Positions 5,800 through 9,367 of a stretch of 9,367 nt of DNA are shown in pieces. Positions within the stretch are counted from its first letter, which is position 1. Each line of letters starts with the position of its first letter. The DNA is from SLQH01 sp964612995. Its GTDB lineage: Bacteria > Planctomycetota > UBA11346. Position numbers and translations under genes: made by a program. The stretch is taken from NCBI GenBank assembly GCA_964612995.1, contig CAZTGE010000155.1:1-9367 (forward strand), read 5' to 3'. The notes under the pieces were generated by a model, which was not told the origin of the DNA, did no database searches, and worked only from the letters and a program-made list of their open reading frames with translations.

Positions 5800-6321
5800 A
5801 TGAGCAGGAGACGGCGGAGTTCGGCGCGCAGAAGAACCCGACAGGCTAGCTCCGAGCAGTCCCGTACCGCCAGCCCGGATCCTGCAACCAACGGCGACCA
5901 GCCCAAGGCCACCGACTCTTCTTCCACCGCTGCGCAGTGGGAGATCGCGATCGACGGCAAGCCCAGCGAGCCGCTGACCGCGGTGGAGCTCAAGCGGATG
6001 GTCGAGGCGGGCGAGATCACCCCGGAAACGCCGATCCGCAAGGTGGGCATGGAGAAGTTCGTCCTCGCCCGCAAGGTCAAGGGCTTGCTCGCGGCACAGG
6101 CGCCGGCCGACCTCCCGCCGCCGGAACCGGCTCCGACCTCGATAGACACCGCCCCCGCCGATCCCGCTACGACGCCACCCGCCGAGGTCCTGCCGGCGCC
6201 CATCGAGAGCGCCGCGGAACATGCTGGCGAGAGCCGCCAGGGCGAACCCAGCACGCCGGTTGCGGTCGATGTCTGGGACACCCTCGACACCGAGGAACTG
6301 CCCGACATCCGTGGCTCCTGA
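5800..6321 (+). CDS. GYF_2 (DUF4339)-domain protein
   Basis: The protein has 173 residues. Residues 1-15 are an Arg-rich cluster (MSRRRRSSARRRTRQ), which could bind nucleic acid or acidic lipid. Residues 16-45 are a polar linker. Residues 47-97 fit the GYF_2 domain: WEIAIDGKPSEPLT, then the helix VELKRMVEAGEITPETPIRKVGMEKFVLA, with the family's G-x-P, the EL helix, the (A/S)G-x-(I/L)-(T/S)-P turn and the aromatic near GM-x-x-(W/F). GYF-type domains bind proline-rich peptides. Here the canonical W after GM-x-x is Phe. Residues 100-173 are a Pro/Ala/Glu-rich tail, so the domain could even bind its own tail. No membrane segment is present. GGGAGG at 5790-5795 lies 4 nt before the ATG, a short spacing. 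The partner is unknown. Confidence 0.78.
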   Translation: MSRRRRSSARRRTRQASSEQSRTASPDPATNGDQPKATDSSSTAAQWEIAIDGKPSEPLTAVELKRMVEAGEITPETPIRKVGMEKFVLARKVKGLLAAQAPADLPPPEPAPTSIDTAPADPATTPPAEVLPAPIESAAEHAGESRQGEPSTPVAVDVWDTLDTEELPDIRGS

Positions 6322-6452
6322 CCCGGCACGCCGCCCGATCCGGCGTAGCACGGTCGACCAAGGCGAAACACGCCTGGACAAGCCCTGAGACACGGCCCAG
6401 AATCGCATGCACTTGCGATGGCATCGAGGAACAGATCAAGTTCGTTCTCGGG

Positions 6453-6704
6453 ATGCTGCGCGGCGTCATGAGCCAGGCCACCATCACCTTCTCTGCGGAT
6501 ACGATGACCATCGATCCGGGCAACGAACAGGCCGAAGCCGAGAGCGTGAACTACACGGTCACCAAGACCGCGGGCGATGCGGTCCACATCGAATTCAAGG
6601 ATGACGAGGGCGAGTCCCAGACCGGCAAGGTCATTGTCGCTGACGACCACATCGTGATGACCAAGGACGACGAGCCGTTCGGCCTGGTCCTCGTCGAGAA
6701 GTAG
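6453..6704 (+). CDS. Beta-rich small protein, probably a 5'-truncated gene
   Basis: From ATG 6453 the frame gives 83 residues. They read as alternating beta strands (ATITFSADTMTI, VNYTVTKTAGDAVHIEFKD, GKVIVADDHIVMTKD, FGLVLVEK), like the C-terminal half of small lipocalin-like bacterial proteins. The frame is open far upstream, and protein-like residues already appear before the ATG (GIEEQIKFVLGMLRG from about 6420), yet no ATG, GTG or TTG codon with a ribosome-binding site was found there. Neither ATG 6453 nor ATG 6468 has a Shine-Dalgarno at proper distance. The natural N-terminus, in such proteins often a signal peptide, seems to be lost, so this may be a decaying gene. Other readings are a rare start codon or a sequencing indel between 6322 and 6420. 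It follows the GYF_2 gene by 131 nt and is convergent with the next gene. Confidence 0.5.
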   Translation: MLRGVMSQATITFSADTMTIDPGNEQAEAESVNYTVTKTAGDAVHIEFKDDEGESQTGKVIVADDHIVMTKDDEPFGLVLVEK

Positions 6705-6805
6705 ACCGCCGGAAACCTGTTCTCCGACCGATGGCGGACCCGGTTCGCGTCGCCCGGCAGCGCCGGCGGCGAGGGCCGGGTCTGGGCGTATTGGGCGACC
6801 GGCGC

Positions 6806-7324
6806 TCAGATCCCGGCGAAAGGGTCCTCGTCTTCGTCCTCGTCCTCGTCCTCGTCAAGGCCGGGAGCTGCCTCTGGCTGCGCCGCGTCGTCACACCGTC
6901 GCTGTGCTTCTTCTTGAGTCCGGGCGATGTGCGCAGTGGTCGGATCACGTTTGAAACCGCGTGTCTCCGGCGCCTCGGCGTAATGACGCACCCCGCGCAG
7001 GGCCTGGATCCGATCGGTGTCGACCTGGCTGCCTTCGTGGGTGGTACGCAGGCGATCGAGGGCCTGGACCAGCGCCGGGGTGGTATCGGTGTCCGGGTCC
7101 GACTCGGACGGCCGCGCGGAATCCGGGCGGCGGGGCTCGCCGCCGTCCGGATTCCGCCGCCGACGCCGCGGCACCAGTGCGCCGCCGGCGCCGCCGTCGC
7201 CGCCGTGATCCTCGAGATCGTTCGAGCTCGCCGCGCTCTCCCGCAAGAGGCGATAGGCGCCGGCATCGCTCGGCAGACCGTTGAGGGGACGGGTCTCGTC
7301 CATGTCCCAATCATCGACCTGCAC
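6806..7324 (-). CDS. Hypothetical acidic-tailed protein
   Basis: This 172-residue protein is not recognised. From GTG 7324 the parts are: residues 1-36 polar and helical (RPLNGLPSDAGAYRLLRES), residues 37-82 a Gly/Asp/Arg-rich disordered stretch with RRRRR at 53-57, residues 83-150 predicted helices (PALVQALDRLRTTHEG, IQALRGVRHYAEAPETRGFKRD), and a C-terminus with eleven alternating Asp/Glu residues (157-167) followed by PFAGI. The third codon positions are strongly G/C, as in the neighbouring genes, which supports coding. The start is uncertain: GTG 7324 and ATG 7303 both lack a good ribosome-binding site. An acidic tip followed by Pro-Phe vaguely recalls peptide tails that dock on DNA-metabolism proteins, but Phe is not terminal here. 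The gene is downstream of rpsA on the same strand, separated by a terminator. Confidence 0.5.
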   Translation of the reverse strand: MQVDDWDMDETRPLNGLPSDAGAYRLLRESAASSNDLEDHGGDGGAGGALVPRRRRRNPDGGEPRRPDSARPSESDPDTDTTPALVQALDRLRTTHEGSQVDTDRIQALRGVRHYAEAPETRGFKRDPTTAHIARTQEEAQRRCDDAAQPEAAPGLDEDEDEDEDEDPFAGI

Positions 7325-7405
7325 ACCGTACGGTTGAGTGGCAAATGCCGCCCCTCACCCGACCTGCATGATCCAGGCCTACGCCATGGCACCGCCATGA
7401 CACAA

Positions 7406-7436
7406 CACGACCCCGCCGGTCGAGGGCGGGGTCGTG
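7406..7436 (-). terminator. Terminator of rpsA
   Basis: cacgaccccgcc (7406-7417) and ggcggggtcgtg (7425-7436) form a perfect 12-bp stem around a 7-nt loop, starting 28 nt after the rpsA stop. On the minus strand it is followed by TTGTGTCAT, a moderate U-rich tract. It is the only hairpin in the window close to a classical intrinsic terminator. Confidence 0.75.
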
Positions 7437-7464
7437 CGGGATCCTGGCAGGTGCCGGAAGTGGA

Positions 7465-9090
<1,626 letters not shown>

Positions 9091-9367
9091 TGGTTGCTGT
9101 CCTGACCGGTCCGTTCCGCCGCAGCGCTGAGCGCTGTACGGGTAGCGCTGTACGGTTCACAGGCCGGGTTGCGATCACGGATCGGCCGTCAACGCCGTGA
9201 TCTGGTTGCCTCGTCGTGCCGGTCCGGGCGACCATCGCCGGGGCCGGTCAGGCCGAAATGGACGCGGACGATGGCCTCAAGGTGGTGCGTGTCAACCGGC
9301 AACCGTCGAAGCCCCAGGGCGACTCAAAGCTCGCACATGAGGGCCATGCCTCGCCTCCACCTGCGTC
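9091..9367 (-). promoter_or_regulatory. rpsA leader and upstream region
   Basis: This 277-nt stretch has no supported gene. Next to rpsA, the 12-bp word agcgctgtacgg occurs twice as a direct repeat (9130-9141 and 9144-9155), and an extra agcgctg copy lies at 9123-9129. Further out, gatcacgg (9173-9180) and ccgtgatc (9195-9202) form an 8-bp stem with a 14-nt loop. On the minus strand a perfect TTGACA (9290-9295) has CATCGT (9268-9273, only 3 of 6) 16 nt downstream, and TTGACG (9187-9192) has no -10 partner. A weak promoter near 9270 would leave a leader of about 170 nt, long enough for feedback control by S1. Confidence 0.35.

Noticed and set aside
6753..6780. cccggc/gccggg pair as a terminator between the convergent genes
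   Set aside because: A 6-bp stem with a loop of 16 nt in GC-rich DNA is expected by chance, and no T tract follows.
6824..6856. GTCCTC hexamer run as a regulatory microsatellite
   Set aside because: It lies in frame inside the acidic-tailed gene and is explained by the Asp/Glu codons.
9216..9367. Plus-strand frame open from GTG 9216 (or ATG 9258) to the window end, possible start of a divergent gene
   Set aside because: About 50 codons of Pro/Asp/Lys-rich sequence with no ribosome-binding site and no recognisable motif. It overlaps the best -35 candidate of rpsA and cannot be judged without more sequence.

Overview
This is a high-G+C bacterial window (roughly two-thirds G+C by eye). It holds eight protein genes, several long hairpins, and one dense non-coding block of palindromes. 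Only three genes can be named firmly: a D-isomer-specific 2-hydroxyacid dehydrogenase, rpsD (ribosomal protein S4) and rpsA (ribosomal protein S1). Neither ribosomal gene has its classical proteobacterial neighbours, and both proteins diverge from the E. coli forms. The wording of S1 (for example NVMNYGVFVKLE in domain 4, and NPWEDI between domains) together with the GYF_2 protein recalls Planctomycetota and relatives. That assignment is an inference from remembered family features and has not been tested by a search.

Layout on the left. Positions 1-201 hold a tandem hairpin cut by the window edge, an AT-richer inverted repeat and a good sigma70-like promoter. They precede a histone-H1-like gene (202-771) that fuses an XRE-like helix-turn-helix, an AT-hook-like motif and a Lys/Ala repeat tail. 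Two strong hairpins follow, then the dehydrogenase (964-1965), then rpsD (2073-2687), which ends in a perfect 49-nt inverted repeat facing the convergent gene 2772-3713.

Middle. Genes 2772-3713 (minus) and 3934-5463 (plus) are divergent and share a 220-bp control region. The first may be anchored or exported and has an acidic repeat tail. The second is a membrane-anchored coiled-coil/TPR-like protein. Neither has a function I can name. From 5540 to 5766 lies a compact array of inverted repeats with related ends. It looks like a small non-autonomous mobile element (MITE/PATE type) or a structured RNA, and its right part shares a hairpin module with the left edge of the window.

Right. A GYF_2-domain protein (5800-6321) is followed by an 83-codon reading frame that looks like the C-terminal part of a larger beta-rich protein with its start missing. 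Convergent to it is an acidic-tailed protein of unknown function (6806-7324, minus), then rpsA (7465-9090, minus) with its own terminator and a leader of about 280 bp containing repeats. No tRNA, rRNA, CRISPR array or transposase gene was seen. The window reads as housekeeping chromosome with lineage-specific proteins. No defence or biosynthetic system is evident. The best candidates for something undescribed are the HTH/H1-tail fusion and the palindrome-rich element family.
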